DNA of 64,000 nt, taken from positions 1,027,222 through 1,091,221 of the forward strand of contig NZ_CP155075.1 in the NCBI RefSeq assembly GCF_039621805.1, in the 5' to 3' direction. This DNA comes from Paraburkholderia sp. PREW-6R. Its GTDB lineage: Bacteria > Pseudomonadota > Gammaproteobacteria > Burkholderiales > Burkholderiaceae. This document shows positions 36,657-45,585 of the stretch, piece after piece (the stretch's first letter is position 1; each line of letters opens with the position of its first letter). Made by a program: the position numbers and the translations under genes. Below the pieces are notes generated by a model. It saw only the letters and a program-made list of their open reading frames with translations, did not search any database and was not told the DNA's origin.

Positions 36657-36950
36657 TCAGCGTACCAGTGCCCGTTGCTTCATCAGCTCCTCGATCCGCG
36701 GCAGCGTGACGTAACCGAGGTGCTGGGTATCGATCGCGTCGAAGTGCTGCGCGACGAGCGGCATGCCCGCCGCCGCCTGTTCGCGCGTCAGTTTGCCGTC
36801 GTGCGTCGTGTTGGCGCTCGCAAAGCGCGCCTGCAATTGCTGCATCGCACGCTCGCCGCGCCCGGCTTCGCCAGGCGGCAGCGCTTCCTGAGCCGAAGCC
36901 GTTGCAGACACAATACACAAGACCAGAATTGCAATCATCTTTTTCATCAT
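36657..36950 (-). CDS. Small exported EF-hand-like protein next to the two-component pair
   Basis: A 97-residue protein with a signal peptide (MMKKMIAILVLCIVSATASA). Residues 45-60 contain an EF-hand-like loop N-T-T-H-D-G-K-L-T-R-E; position 1 is Asn instead of Asp and position 12 is not Glu, so it is degenerate. A second loop (DAIDTQHLGYVTL) is further degraded. It starts 26 bp upstream of the response regulator in the same direction, so it may be a periplasmic sensor accessory or a target of the pair. Confidence 0.8.
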   Translation of the reverse strand: MMKKMIAILVLCIVSATASAQEALPPGEAGRGERAMQQLQARFASANTTHDGKLTREQAAAGMPLVAQHFDAIDTQHLGYVTLPRIEELMKQRALVR

Positions 36951-37011
36951 CTACTCCGTAGTTGCCGGCACGAAAAGCCGGCGGGGTTAATTCATTGATC
37001 GGATGTTTGGC

Positions 37012-37989
37012 TCACGCCCAGTGCGCCGGAATCCATACCCGGCCAACCCAATGGCCCGGCACCAGCACAGGGGGGCGCGGCGCGGGCGCGACATAAACCG
37101 CACGCGGTGCAACGTACAGAACGTGAGCCTGCGGTGCGACGAACACGACACGCGGCGGGGGCGGCGCGACGTAGACCGTTTTCGGCGCAGGCGGCGGTGC
37201 GACATAGACCGTCTTCGGCGCAGGCGGCGGCACATAGACGACCGGCGGAGCGGGCACCGGAGCCGGCGCGACGACAACGGGCGGTGCGACGACGACAGGC
37301 GCCGGTGCCGGCACAACCGCAACCGGCGCCACGCCCACGGCGACCGTCGCGCCGCCTGTCACTACCGTCGCGCTTCCAGTCGTAACCGTTCCGCCATGGA
37401 CGACGGTCGTGCCGCCGCTTGTCGTCACCACGCCGGGGGCCACCCGGGTCGCGCTGCCAGAATGCGTGACGCTGCCGCCATCGACGCCAGTTACGGTGCC
37501 AGAACGCGAGCAGGTGGAGCCGGCGCAGTCCGTCGAGGCCGAGTGAGTGGTGGTGTTGCCGTTTGCAGCGGTGATCGTGCCGGAGGACGAAAACTGCCCC
37601 GGCGCGTCGCGCGTCACGCTGCCTGACGTCGTCGCGCTATGACCGTTGGAGCCGGTCAGGCTGCCGGTGTGTCCGCACGTGCCGTCGGCGCAACTGGTGT
37701 CGCCCGAGTGCTGCACCTGGCGTCCGTTGGGGCCCGTGGCCGTGCCGGAATTGGAGAACTGGCCGGGTGCGGTGCGGGTGACGGTGCCGGTGTTGGTCGC
37801 AATGCCGCCGTAGGGATTCTCGACGGCACCGCCGTGTCCACAGCTGCCGCCCGAGCAGGAACCATAATGCGCGCCGTTGTAGGTGCCATGCGGCGTATAG
37901 GCGGTGCCGTGACCCGACCATCCGGCAAAGGCGGGGGTGCTGACGGCGATGAGCAGCGAAGCGGCTGCGGTGAGGTGGGCGAGTTTCAT
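37012..37989 (-). CDS. Exported Gly/Ser/Thr-rich repeat protein with Val-Pro-Tyr tail
   Basis: A 325-residue protein with a signal peptide (MKLAHLTAAASLLIAVSTPAFA). Residues 68-177 are two tandem 55-residue repeats (GxVTRxAPGQFSxSGT...DCAxxTC), each with one Cys pair; a partial third copy and a short Cys-rich unit flank them. The C-terminal third is Val/Pro/Ala-rich with VYVAPP repeats and ends in a GHWVGRVWIPAHW motif, like YXWGXW-type proteins. Probably a secreted or surface structural protein. ATG 37989 is preferred to an earlier in-frame ATG. Function unknown. Confidence 0.8.
   Translation of the reverse strand: MKLAHLTAAASLLIAVSTPAFAGWSGHGTAYTPHGTYNGAHYGSCSGGSCGHGGAVENPYGGIATNTGTVTRTAPGQFSNSGTATGPNGRQVQHSGDTSCADGTCGHTGSLTGSNGHSATTSGSVTRDAPGQFSSSGTITAANGNTTTHSASTDCAGSTCSRSGTVTGVDGGSVTHSGSATRVAPGVVTTSGGTTVVHGGTVTTGSATVVTGGATVAVGVAPVAVVPAPAPVVVAPPVVVAPAPVPAPPVVYVPPPAPKTVYVAPPPAPKTVYVAPPPPRVVFVAPQAHVLYVAPRAVYVAPAPRPPVLVPGHWVGRVWIPAHWA
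37459..37788 (-). repeat. Two tandem 165-bp coding repeats (55 codons each)
   Basis: Residues 68-122 and 123-177 of the exported repeat protein align over their full 55-residue length, including the GQFS motif, the two Cys of the DCAxxTC motif and the Gly-Thr spacing. At DNA level the copies are similar but not identical, so they are old rather than a recent duplication. Confidence 0.75.
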
Positions 37990-38290
37990 AAGATGTCCTT
38001 CCCGGTTCGAGTCAGCCGCATGAAAACGCGGCAACGGGACGAACTATAAGAGCAGCGCGCGAAATAATCGCCCTGCAAAAGATGTCGCGGTGTTACACCG
38101 CCGCGGCATCGCGCGAACGCCCGCCCCGCACCGCCGTGCGGCGCTCGCGGCCCGCATGCCGTGACATCCGGCGACATAGTTTCCGCGTGGTTTTTCCTCG
38201 GGCGGCCCACTACATTAGCTTCACCCGACGCGCTAGCGGCCTTGCTTCAGTCAGTCGACGCGTCCCTCTCCCTAACCTAATCTGACCATC

Positions 38291-39262
38291 ATGTTGACTA
38301 CTGAAAAACTCGCACTGTGCGTCACGTTGTTCGTCATTGGCGTTTCGCTGATCGAGGCGTGGGTCCTCGCACGCAAAACCCGCGGCAGCGCCGCGCCCTT
38401 CGACTGGTATGAAGTATGGATTTCGCTCGCCGATGTCGCCGGCCGCAAACTGCTCGCACTGCTGCCGCTTTCGCTCGCGGCACCGATTTTCGCGCTCGCC
38501 TGGGATCACCGGATCTTTACTGTCACGCTGAACAGCGCGCTGATGCTTTTCCTGCTCTTTATCGGTCAGGAGTTCTGCTACTACTGGTATCACCGGGCGT
38601 CGCACCGCATCCGCTTCTTCTGGGCGACGCATGCCGTTCATCATTCCCCGAACCAGTTGACGCTCTCGTCCGCCTACCGGCTTGGTCTGACGGGCAAGCT
38701 GACCGGCTCGGCGATCTTTTTTACGCCCCTCGTCTGGTTCGGGGTGCGACCGGAAATCGTGCTGGCGACGCTGAGCTTCAATCTGCTTTATCAGTTCTGG
38801 CTGCATAACACGTGGACACCGAAGCTCGGCTGGCTCGAATACGTGTTCAATACGCCGTCCGCGCACCGTGTGCACCACGCGTCGAACGTCGACTATCTCG
38901 ATGCGAATTTTGGCGGCGTGCTCGTGGTGTTCGACCGTCTGTTCGGTACGTATGTCGAAGAGCGCGCCGAGGAGCCGTGCCGCTACGGCCTTACCACCCC
39001 GACGCGCTCGCGCAATCCGCTCGTCGTCGAATTCGAGCACTGGGGCACCCTCGTGCGTGATGTCGCATCGGCGCGCAGCGTGTGGACGGCGATCTGCTAT
39101 GTGATCCTGCCGCCGGGCTGGCGTCCTGATGGTTCCGGCGATACAACCGAAGCGCTGCGTGAGCAACAGCAGTCGCGAAGCGTGCTGCGTGCCCATACGG
39201 ATCAACGCATCGACGCGTTCCAGGGCAATCAACCCGCCAGCTCAGCGTCGACGAGGCCGTAA
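38291..39262 (+). CDS. Sterol desaturase/fatty acid hydroxylase family protein
   Basis: A 323-residue membrane enzyme of the di-iron fatty acid hydroxylase superfamily. The three His clusters are visible: YHRASH, ATHAVHH and SAHRVHHA, with four hydrophobic segments around them. These enzymes hydroxylate or desaturate lipids, with the active site facing the cytoplasm. It is followed on the same strand by the TAT-exported protein gene after about 215 bp. Substrate unknown. Confidence 0.9.
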   Translation: MLTTEKLALCVTLFVIGVSLIEAWVLARKTRGSAAPFDWYEVWISLADVAGRKLLALLPLSLAAPIFALAWDHRIFTVTLNSALMLFLLFIGQEFCYYWYHRASHRIRFFWATHAVHHSPNQLTLSSAYRLGLTGKLTGSAIFFTPLVWFGVRPEIVLATLSFNLLYQFWLHNTWTPKLGWLEYVFNTPSAHRVHHASNVDYLDANFGGVLVVFDRLFGTYVEERAEEPCRYGLTTPTRSRNPLVVEFEHWGTLVRDVASARSVWTAICYVILPPGWRPDGSGDTTEALREQQQSRSVLRAHTDQRIDAFQGNQPASSASTRP

Positions 39263-39478
39263 AGGACATTGGCCGCGACTTCCGGTGTGCGCTGCGGCGC
39301 AATTCAAGATTTGCGTTCGCGCTGCCGTAATCCTGTTTGTGACGATCTCCGCTGCACTGATTGCGCTCGCGTCTTTTGCGGACCGGGCGCGGCGCGAGCG
39401 ATGTCCCGGCAGCTTCGACCGTGTGGAATTCCGCACGACAATCGTGAAGTTCATCTCCAATTACAGCGGCCACACACT

Positions 39479-40396
39479 ATGCGTAACCCGACGTCCCTGT
39501 CGATGGATGCAACCCTGCCTCAGTCACCGCGCCGGCGCACGCTGCTCACCGCAGGTGCGGGCGCCGCGCTGCTGGGCGGGCTCTCGTCGTCCGCTTTGGC
39601 GGATGCCGGCGTGCTCGCAAAAGGTGTCGTCTGGCAACTCGATGCGGACCATCTCAACCCGCACGGCGACTGGGACAGGCTTGGCGTGACCGATCTGCTC
39701 GTGCAGTGGTCCGCGGTAGACAACACGTCTTATCTGCCGGTCGGCGGTCCGCAGGCGGCAGCCGGATTGCAGGCGGCCACGCACTCGCCTGACTGGCAAC
39801 GCATTGGACGCGAGCCGTGGGCGCGCAACGTGATCCTCGGTCTCGCCGGCCGTTTCGACGAGACAACCGCGCGGGCCCAAGCCGCGCATCTGATCGAGCA
39901 GTCTCGCATGCTCACGGCTGCACGGCCGGCAATGAATATCGAAGGCTATTATTTTCCGGTCGAGGTGGATCCCACGTGGCAAGGCGCGGCGGCGCTCGGG
40001 CCGCTGTTGTACGCACTGCCGCGCCCGCTGTGGATCAGCGTGTACGACACCACGAATATCGGCGGGGCCGCGCTCGCGGCATGGCTGGACAGTTGGCTGC
40101 CGCGCGACGTGGGCATCTTCTTTCAGGACGGCTGCGGTGTTTATGCACGGGGTCCGGCCGCGGCGCGACGCTATGCGGACGCGCTGGTGGCACGGCTCGG
40201 CAAGCTGCGGGTGCGTATCATTGCTGAAGCATTCCGTCCCGCCGGCAACGGTGGTTTCAGAGCGGCGACGGCGGCGGAACTCGCGCCGCAACTGTTCGCC
40301 TATCGCGGACTGCGTACCTATCTGTTCGACGGTCCGCATTACGTATCGACCCAGTTGGTGCAAGGCCTGCTGGATGCGCAGGCGGCGTTGAAGTGA
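39479..40396 (+). CDS. Tat-signal exported protein with a DUF4434-like barrel
   Basis: A 305-residue protein. The N-terminus has a twin-arginine-like signal (SPRRRTLLTAGAGAALLGGL) followed by an AxA-type cleavage region. The rest resembles a TIM-barrel glycoside-hydrolase-like fold (KGVVWQLDADHLN, ILGLAGRFDE, MNIEGYYFPVEVDP, ISVYDTTNIGG, IFFQDGCGVY), consistent with DUF4434. ATG 39479 or 39503 may be the start. It may act on a cell-surface carbohydrate. Assignment of family is moderate. Confidence 0.7.
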   Translation: MRNPTSLSMDATLPQSPRRRTLLTAGAGAALLGGLSSSALADAGVLAKGVVWQLDADHLNPHGDWDRLGVTDLLVQWSAVDNTSYLPVGGPQAAAGLQAATHSPDWQRIGREPWARNVILGLAGRFDETTARAQAAHLIEQSRMLTAARPAMNIEGYYFPVEVDPTWQGAAALGPLLYALPRPLWISVYDTTNIGGAALAAWLDSWLPRDVGIFFQDGCGVYARGPAAARRYADALVARLGKLRVRIIAEAFRPAGNGGFRAATAAELAPQLFAYRGLRTYLFDGPHYVSTQLVQGLLDAQAALK

Positions 40397-40436
40397 GGCG
40401 TTGTAGGGGGGCGGTGATCTGGCGAAGGACGGTGCG

Positions 40437-40484
40437 AATGTCGTCCTAGATGTCGTCCTGGATGTCGACCTGAATGTTGGCCTC
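40437..40484 (+). repeat. Four degenerate 12-bp tandem repeats
   Basis: Four consecutive 12-mers (aatgtcgtccta, gatgtcgtcctg, gatgtcgacctg, aatgttggcctc) lie between the Tat-exported protein gene and the next gene. The first three differ at only one or two positions each. The repeat is intergenic and small, so a role cannot be read from it. Confidence 0.65.
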
Positions 40485-40563
40485 GCCCTTCGCCTGCCGA
40501 CGTCTCGCTTCATGGACCGCCAGAGCTATTTCTCGACAGGCAGCTCAACATGACGCCCTCCAC

Positions 40564-41070
40564 TTAGCGATATATAAACATGGACAGGGCTATGGCCAGA
40601 AACGCCAGACAGATCAACGTTGCAAACGTTTTGACGTGGCCAGCCCGAAATGCTTTGGCCTCGCTCACACCCGCGTCGGTCGCCGACTGCCAGTTGACAA
40701 GATGTCCGCCTGAGAGGACAGCATAATCGCGGGGATGCAACGCCTTCTCAGTGAGATCGATCCCCTCTGGATCGTATTGGTGGCCACGAACTTTCCCACC
40801 TTCTTCGTCTGCCGTTACCACACCGGGCAAACGGTTACCAAAACCATCACGGGTGATGCCAGGACTGGCACCATCGCCGCTTCCGCCGACGCGACCACTA
40901 AAGCGCCAGCCGCCTTCACTTCCTGAGCGCGACCCTTCACCCCCTCTTGCGCCCCCTTCCCCGCCGCCGCGCCCCCCAATTGCCATTGCACAGGCAGAAA
41001 ACCAGAGGGCCGCCAGCATGAGCATTTTCAGCGCACGTCTTTCGCGCAAGTGCCTTTGCACTGCCTTCAC
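40564..41070 (-). CDS. Exported/membrane hypothetical protein with Gly-rich segment
   Basis: A 168-residue protein with an N-terminal hydrophobic signal region, a Gly/Arg/Ser-rich segment of about 35 residues, a middle domain (GNRLPGVVTADEEGGKVRGH...HPRDYAVLSGGHLVNWQSAT) and a C-terminal membrane helix (TLICLAFLAIALSMFIY). GTG 41070 follows GAAGG at a proper distance; ATG 41025 is the alternative. No family recognised. Confidence 0.6.
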   Translation of the reverse strand: MKAVQRHLRERRALKMLMLAALWFSACAMAIGGRGGGEGGARGGEGSRSGSEGGWRFSGRVGGSGDGASPGITRDGFGNRLPGVVTADEEGGKVRGHQYDPEGIDLTEKALHPRDYAVLSGGHLVNWQSATDAGVSEAKAFRAGHVKTFATLICLAFLAIALSMFIYR

Positions 41071-41174
41071 TTTTTACTGCCTTCGTATCGATAATCGCAG
41101 AATCGTCGAGCGCCAATCAGCGGGCGCAAGATCGGGCGGCTCGCCGGTGAATGAGCGTGACAGACTCTGCTCGG

Positions 41175-41492
41175 CTAATGCAGGACCGTTCCTTCAGGCG
41201 CCGCGAAGACACGTGAACCATCTTCCGCCGCCGCCATCTCCAACTTAAGCCGCGCTGCGGCAAGGACGCGCAGGACATCCGCGTTGACCAGCAACTCGTC
41301 CACAGCCGTCAGCATCAAGTCGGGATAATCGTGGAACTGCACCAGCCTCAATAGTTGCGCCTGCATGTCAGAGCACAACTGCGTCACTTCATTTGCAATG
41401 CTCTCGGATGACACCGCCAACCCCGGCGACACGCATTCCTCGAACCCCTCACTTGCCAATATTTCCAGAAGGGCCGTCTGATATCTGCTCAT
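41175..41492 (-). CDS. Small hypothetical protein
   Basis: A 105-residue, mostly helical protein (MSRYQTALLEILASEGFEEC ... LTAVDELLVNADVLRVLAAARLKLEM). GAGG lies 11 bp before ATG 41492, so this start is preferred over the longer frame to 41522. No motif or family recognised. It is in the same direction as the gene at 40564. Confidence 0.5.
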   Translation of the reverse strand: MSRYQTALLEILASEGFEECVSPGLAVSSESIANEVTQLCSDMQAQLLRLVQFHDYPDLMLTAVDELLVNADVLRVLAAARLKLEMAAAEDGSRVFAAPEGTVLH

Positions 41493-41890
41493 TGTTATTT
41501 GCCTCGCTACGAATACTGTCACTGTAGCTCGTATTCACGCGGGCAATTGCGGGAACAGAAGCGCTTGAGCCGCCTATTTCAACGGCCCACGACCGTTCGT
41601 CGAACGAGCTGCAGGATCGAGCGCCAACGAGTGTCCGCGTTGCATCGACAGAGGGTGCGGACCGACTCGCAGCGTCCCGCGAGTCCTTCACACAAAGATG
41701 ACTGATCTCCGGCGGAGGGCTGCGAGCGATTTCGTCCAATATAATCGTCGAACGCTCTGTCGAGCCAATCCAGTAGCAAAGGTGGAACCCGCTGCAGCAC
41801 GCAGAAACCGCCGGTGCGTCGCTCGTCAAACGTATCCTCCAGGTGGACGGCGGTCATATCGTCAAGCAGCCTCTAATCAGGGAATCTCCT
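41493..41890. other. Intergenic region before the acyl-CoA dehydrogenase gene
   Basis: Overlapping frames on both strands without recognisable product. The acyl-CoA dehydrogenase frame is open back to 41843, but its family start is at 41891. Confidence 0.3.
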
Positions 41891-43090
41891 ATGTTCACCC
41901 CATGTCCTACCGCGAGAAGCCAGGAACTCGCCGATCGCGTCGAAGCATTCGTCCGTGAGACCGTCGTGCCCTACGAGCGCGACCCGCGCAATGGATCCCA
42001 CGGACCGTCCGCCGATCTCGTTGACGAACTGCGTGCGCTCGCGCGCGAAGCCGGCTTGATGACGCCCCACGTGCTTGCCGACGGCGAGCATCTCACACAA
42101 CTTGAAACGGCCGCCGTGCTCAAGCGCTCCGGCCTGTCCCCTCTCGGTCCGGTCGCCGTCAATACGATGGCGCCGGATGAAGGCAATATGTTTCTGCTCG
42201 GCAAGGTCGCAACCGAGGACCAGAAGCAACGTTTCCTCACGAAGTTGCTCTCGGGCCACGCCCGTTCCGCTTTCTTCATGACGGAACCCGCCGAAGACGA
42301 AGGCGCCGGCTCCGATCCGTCAATGCTCAAGACGACAGCACGCCTCGTTGGCGACGAATGGGTCATCGACGGAACGAAGACCTTTATCACCGGTGCGGAT
42401 GGTGCCGAAGTAGGTATCGTGATGGCACGCACCGACGACGGCGATCAGGTGCAAGCGAGTATGTTTCTCGTGAATCTCCCTAACCCTGCCATCAGAATCG
42501 TGAAGGTGCTGGATACCATCGACAGTTCGATGCCGGGAGGGCATTCGAGAATTGCGATCGAAGGGCTGCGCGTGCCCGCAAGCGCCGTGCTGGGCGAAGT
42601 ACACAAAGGATTCGAATACGCGCAGATCCGCCTTTCTCCCGCGCGCCTCTCGCATTGCATGCGCTGGCTGGGCTCGGTCACGCGCGCACACGAGATTGCG
42701 GCGGCCTACGCAACGCGCCGGCACGCATTTGGCAAACGGCTCATCGATCACGAAGGAGTCGGATTCATGCTTGCCGACAATCTGATCGATTTGCAGCAAT
42801 CCGCGCTGATGATCGACTGGTGTGCGGGCGTTCTCGATTCGGGTAGCCTCGGAACAACCGAAAGCTCGATGACGAAGGTCGCCGTATCCGACGCGCTGTT
42901 CCGCGTCGCCGATCGTTGCGTGCAGGTTATGGGGGGGTCTGGCGTCTCTCGTGACTCGATCGTCGAGCAGGTGTTCCGCGAAGTGCGGGCGTTCCGTATC
43001 TATGATGGTCCCACCGAAGTACACAAGTGGTCACTGGCCAAAAAGATCAAACGCATCGCGATGGAAGGTGATTATCGTGCTGGCCGCTGA
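41891..43090 (+). CDS. Acyl-CoA dehydrogenase family protein
   Basis: A 399-residue flavoenzyme of the acyl-CoA dehydrogenase superfamily, which removes two hydrogens across the alpha-beta bond of an acyl-CoA. The FAD region is seen in SAFFMTEPAEDEGAGSD and WVIDGTKTFITGA; the C-terminal four-helix domain has RHAFGKRLIDHEGVGFMLAD and the late motif QVMGGSGVSRDSIVEQVFREVRAFRIYDGPTEVH. It resembles the ACAD10/11-like group. No CoA ligase or hydratase lies next to it. GAATCTCCT precedes ATG 41891. Confidence 0.9.
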   Translation: MFTPCPTARSQELADRVEAFVRETVVPYERDPRNGSHGPSADLVDELRALAREAGLMTPHVLADGEHLTQLETAAVLKRSGLSPLGPVAVNTMAPDEGNMFLLGKVATEDQKQRFLTKLLSGHARSAFFMTEPAEDEGAGSDPSMLKTTARLVGDEWVIDGTKTFITGADGAEVGIVMARTDDGDQVQASMFLVNLPNPAIRIVKVLDTIDSSMPGGHSRIAIEGLRVPASAVLGEVHKGFEYAQIRLSPARLSHCMRWLGSVTRAHEIAAAYATRRHAFGKRLIDHEGVGFMLADNLIDLQQSALMIDWCAGVLDSGSLGTTESSMTKVAVSDALFRVADRCVQVMGGSGVSRDSIVEQVFREVRAFRIYDGPTEVHKWSLAKKIKRIAMEGDYRAGR

Positions 43091-43112
43091 GCGGTTCTCG
43101 CAAGCTCGGCCT

Positions 43113-43132
43113 CCCGGCCGTGCCAGGCCGGG
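43113..43132. terminator. GC-rich hairpin between convergent genes
   Basis: CCCGGCC (43113-43119) and GGCCGGG (43126-43132) form a perfect 7-bp stem with a 6-nt loop between the acyl-CoA dehydrogenase gene and the leftward DUF308-like gene. There is no U-tract, so its terminator role is uncertain. Confidence 0.35.
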
Positions 43133-43234
43133 GCGCGACGCCGCCCGGCATCAAGAGCGGTGGTCGCATCAGTATCACCACGACCAAGCCGCGCAACGTG
43201 ACGCGAACGCGGAGCGTGTCTGGATAGGCGCTCA

Positions 43235-43816
43235 TCAAGACGTCGAAGCCACCTTGCGCCGCATTTGTCCGACTGCGAGCCACAACGCCGAAACCAGAAA
43301 ATAGATTGCGCCAACGGCTGCATAACCCGCCACTTTGACAATCGCGGGCGGCGTCGCCGCGCTGGCCTGCACGATGAACAGGATCCCCGCCACCGCGGAT
43401 TGGGCGCCGCTAAGAATCATTGCCCATTGCGCCCCAGCATGCTTTCTTCGACGGATCGCAGTGGCGAGCTGAAGCATTCCGGACAGAACCGCCCAGACTC
43501 CGAATACGTCAAGCACGATACTGGCGTTGACATGCAGAACGATAGTCGCCGCAATCGCAACAGCCGCGCTAGCAAAGACATTGATAGCCTGAGTCGGATT
43601 CTCACGCATTCCACCGCTACGCGACATGTCGACGTAATTGGCCAACGCGTCCCACAAGGGGTAGATGATCAGCAGCGCAGCGCCGATCGCGATGACGTGC
43701 TGCCCTTCGGCGAACGCAAGCGCAACCCACACCAAAGAAAAAGCGGCGCGCGCGAAGTAATAGCGCTTGAGCCACTGCTCATCCCGAGGGTGGCTGTCCG
43801 TAAGATACGTATTCAT
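43235..43816 (-). CDS. DUF308-like membrane protein
   Basis: A 193-residue integral membrane protein with about six hydrophobic helices arranged in a repeated three-helix pattern (SLVWVALAFAEGQHVIAIGA, later IVLDVFGVWAVLSGMLQLATA), as in HdeD/DUF308-like proteins. AAAGGAG lies 8 bp before ATG 43816; an earlier in-frame start is unlikely. It diverges from the LuxR-type regulator gene, with the 22-bp palindrome between them. Function unknown, perhaps stress-related. Confidence 0.75.
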   Translation of the reverse strand: MNTYLTDSHPRDEQWLKRYYFARAAFSLVWVALAFAEGQHVIAIGAALLIIYPLWDALANYVDMSRSGGMRENPTQAINVFASAAVAIAATIVLHVNASIVLDVFGVWAVLSGMLQLATAIRRRKHAGAQWAMILSGAQSAVAGILFIVQASAATPPAIVKVAGYAAVGAIYFLVSALWLAVGQMRRKVASTS

Positions 43817-43965
43817 TTCAACTCCTTTGGAATATGGCCGTGCGCGTCGCCAGGCATCATGCGTCCAGCTTTTGCTGCGACGATCTACCGAAAGAACCGC
43901 ACGAATTGCACGGCAACAGAAAGCCTGCATCGAGAAAACATCATGGCAGCCGGCCAGCTTTGCGG

Positions 43966-43987
43966 CTATCGGTCAGATGACCGATAC
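43966..43987. promoter_or_regulatory. 22-bp palindrome, copy 1 (upstream of the LuxR-type gene)
   Basis: CTATCGGTCA-ga-TGACCGATAC is a near-perfect 10+2+10 palindrome. The identical arms occur as a perfect palindrome at 47685-47706 in front of the cytochrome b/molybdopterin operon. This copy lies 61 bp before the LuxR-type ATG and 150 bp from the DUF308-like start, so it could autoregulate the former and control the latter. Confidence 0.75.
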
Positions 43988-44047
43988 GTTCCAACGGGTG
44001 GCGTATAGTTGGTGTTCCTTTTGATCCGCATCCCTGCATTCCTTTCC

Positions 44048-45529
44048 ATGACCGACGACCACGTCGCCTTTTCGGCGGTGCGCGTATTCGATGCCGTCAA
44101 AGCGCTCGCCTTTATCGGCGATCTAAGCATGGGGCAGCCCACCGGCCACTCGCTGCGTACCGCATGGCTCGCCGCACGTCTTGCCGACGCATCCCGCGCG
44201 GATTCAGTGACAAACGCCGCGGTTCGCGAAACGTCGCTGCTACGCTGGTCGGGTTGCACGGCCAACGCGGCCGGTTTCGCCGATGTTTTCGGCGACGACA
44301 TTGCCATACGTATTGCGATGGTAGAAGACCGTCCAGGCTGGGCGGAGCGTCTCAACGCACTGGGTGGTGCCGGCGCGGTGCTGGCTCCGCTCGCACAGAT
44401 TCACTGCGAGGTTTCCGGCGAGGTGGCGCGGATGTTGGGGCTGGCGGATGCGACTCAGTCAGCGTTGCGGCGCATCTTCGAGACTTTCGACGGGCACGGC
44501 CTGCCCACTCAGCACGCCCACGAAACCGTGCCGCAAGCGGTGCTCATCGTCGCGCTCGCTGGCGACATCGAAACGTTTAGCCGCATTTATGGCATCGAGC
44601 GGATGTTCGAGCTGATCGCTCGACGCGCCGACGCGCGGTATCCGGCGCACCTGGTCGACACAGCAGCGCGCCACGCGACAAGCTGGTTGGCGGAACTGGA
44701 ACAGGCGTCCACCGCCGATTTCGACGCGGCTTTGACGACACCTGACATGCGACTGGACACCACCGCCGAGTTGATCGCCGACGTCATCGATCTCAAGCTG
44801 CCGTGGATGACCGGCTTCTCGCGCGCGGTCGCTGCAACGGCGGCGCAATGCTGCGCGCGGCTCACTGCGGACAGGTCGGCCCATGCGCGCGTCTATCGCG
44901 CTGGGCTGATTCATGGAATTGGCCGTGCATCCGTGCCCAACCAGATCTGGAACATGAGCGAACGCTTGCCTGAAAGCGCATGGGAAAGGGTAAGACTGGC
45001 GCCGTACTGGACGTCTCGTGCCGGCAAGCAGGCCGGGGCTCTCGGAGAAGCGGCGGAACTTGCGTCATACGCGTACGAGAGGTCGGACGGTTCAGGCTAT
45101 TTCCGAGGCACGCGCGATCCGTCGCTGACCCTGGAGGCCAACGTGCTGGCGGCATCGGTGATGTTCGTCGCGTTGCGCTCGGACCGTCCGTGGCGCGCGG
45201 CACGCTCCGCCGCCGAAGCCGCCCAGCATTTGCGTGACGAGGCCTCACGCGGTCGACTGAACGTCAATGTGGTGAATGCGTTGTTGTCCGATGGGACGTC
45301 GACCGTCAGGACGACGGCCGGCCACACTGTGCAGAGTTCGCGCTTGACGGCGCGCGAAATCGACGTGCTGCGCGTGATTTCGCGCGGCGCCAGCAACAAG
45401 GAAGCGGCACGTGAATTGACGCTCAGCCCGAGCACGGTGCGCACGCATGTCGAAAACGTGTTTCGCAAGCTCGAATGCACGACGCGCGCTGCGGCAACCC
45501 TGAAAGCATCCGCGCTGGGTTTGCTCTGA
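44048..45529 (+). CDS. LuxR-type transcriptional regulator with degenerate HD-GYP domain
   Basis: A 493-residue protein: an N-terminal and middle region resembling two HD-type helical bundles, and a C-terminal LuxR helix-turn-helix (LTAREIDVLRVISRGASNKE then VRTHVENVFRKLECTTR). The HD-GYP-like part has LIHGIGRASVPNQIWN where active enzymes have HD (here H-G), and DGSGYFRG in place of GYP, so phosphodiesterase activity is unlikely and it probably senses a ligand. ATG 44048 is preferred to a TTG at 44009. The 22-bp palindrome upstream suggests autoregulation and control of the operon at 47635. Confidence 0.88.
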   Translation: MTDDHVAFSAVRVFDAVKALAFIGDLSMGQPTGHSLRTAWLAARLADASRADSVTNAAVRETSLLRWSGCTANAAGFADVFGDDIAIRIAMVEDRPGWAERLNALGGAGAVLAPLAQIHCEVSGEVARMLGLADATQSALRRIFETFDGHGLPTQHAHETVPQAVLIVALAGDIETFSRIYGIERMFELIARRADARYPAHLVDTAARHATSWLAELEQASTADFDAALTTPDMRLDTTAELIADVIDLKLPWMTGFSRAVAATAAQCCARLTADRSAHARVYRAGLIHGIGRASVPNQIWNMSERLPESAWERVRLAPYWTSRAGKQAGALGEAAELASYAYERSDGSGYFRGTRDPSLTLEANVLAASVMFVALRSDRPWRAARSAAEAAQHLRDEASRGRLNVNVVNALLSDGTSTVRTTAGHTVQSSRLTAREIDVLRVISRGASNKEAARELTLSPSTVRTHVENVFRKLECTTRAAATLKASALGLL

Positions 45530-45585
45530 CGGCTTTTCGCGCGTCATACCATGCTCGCCGATTCGCGCACCGACGCAGGGGCTCA

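Noticed and set aside
40437..40484. Considered whether the 12-bp repeats are part of a CRISPR array
   Set aside because: The units are contiguous with no spacers and far shorter than CRISPR repeats; no cas genes are present anywhere in the window.
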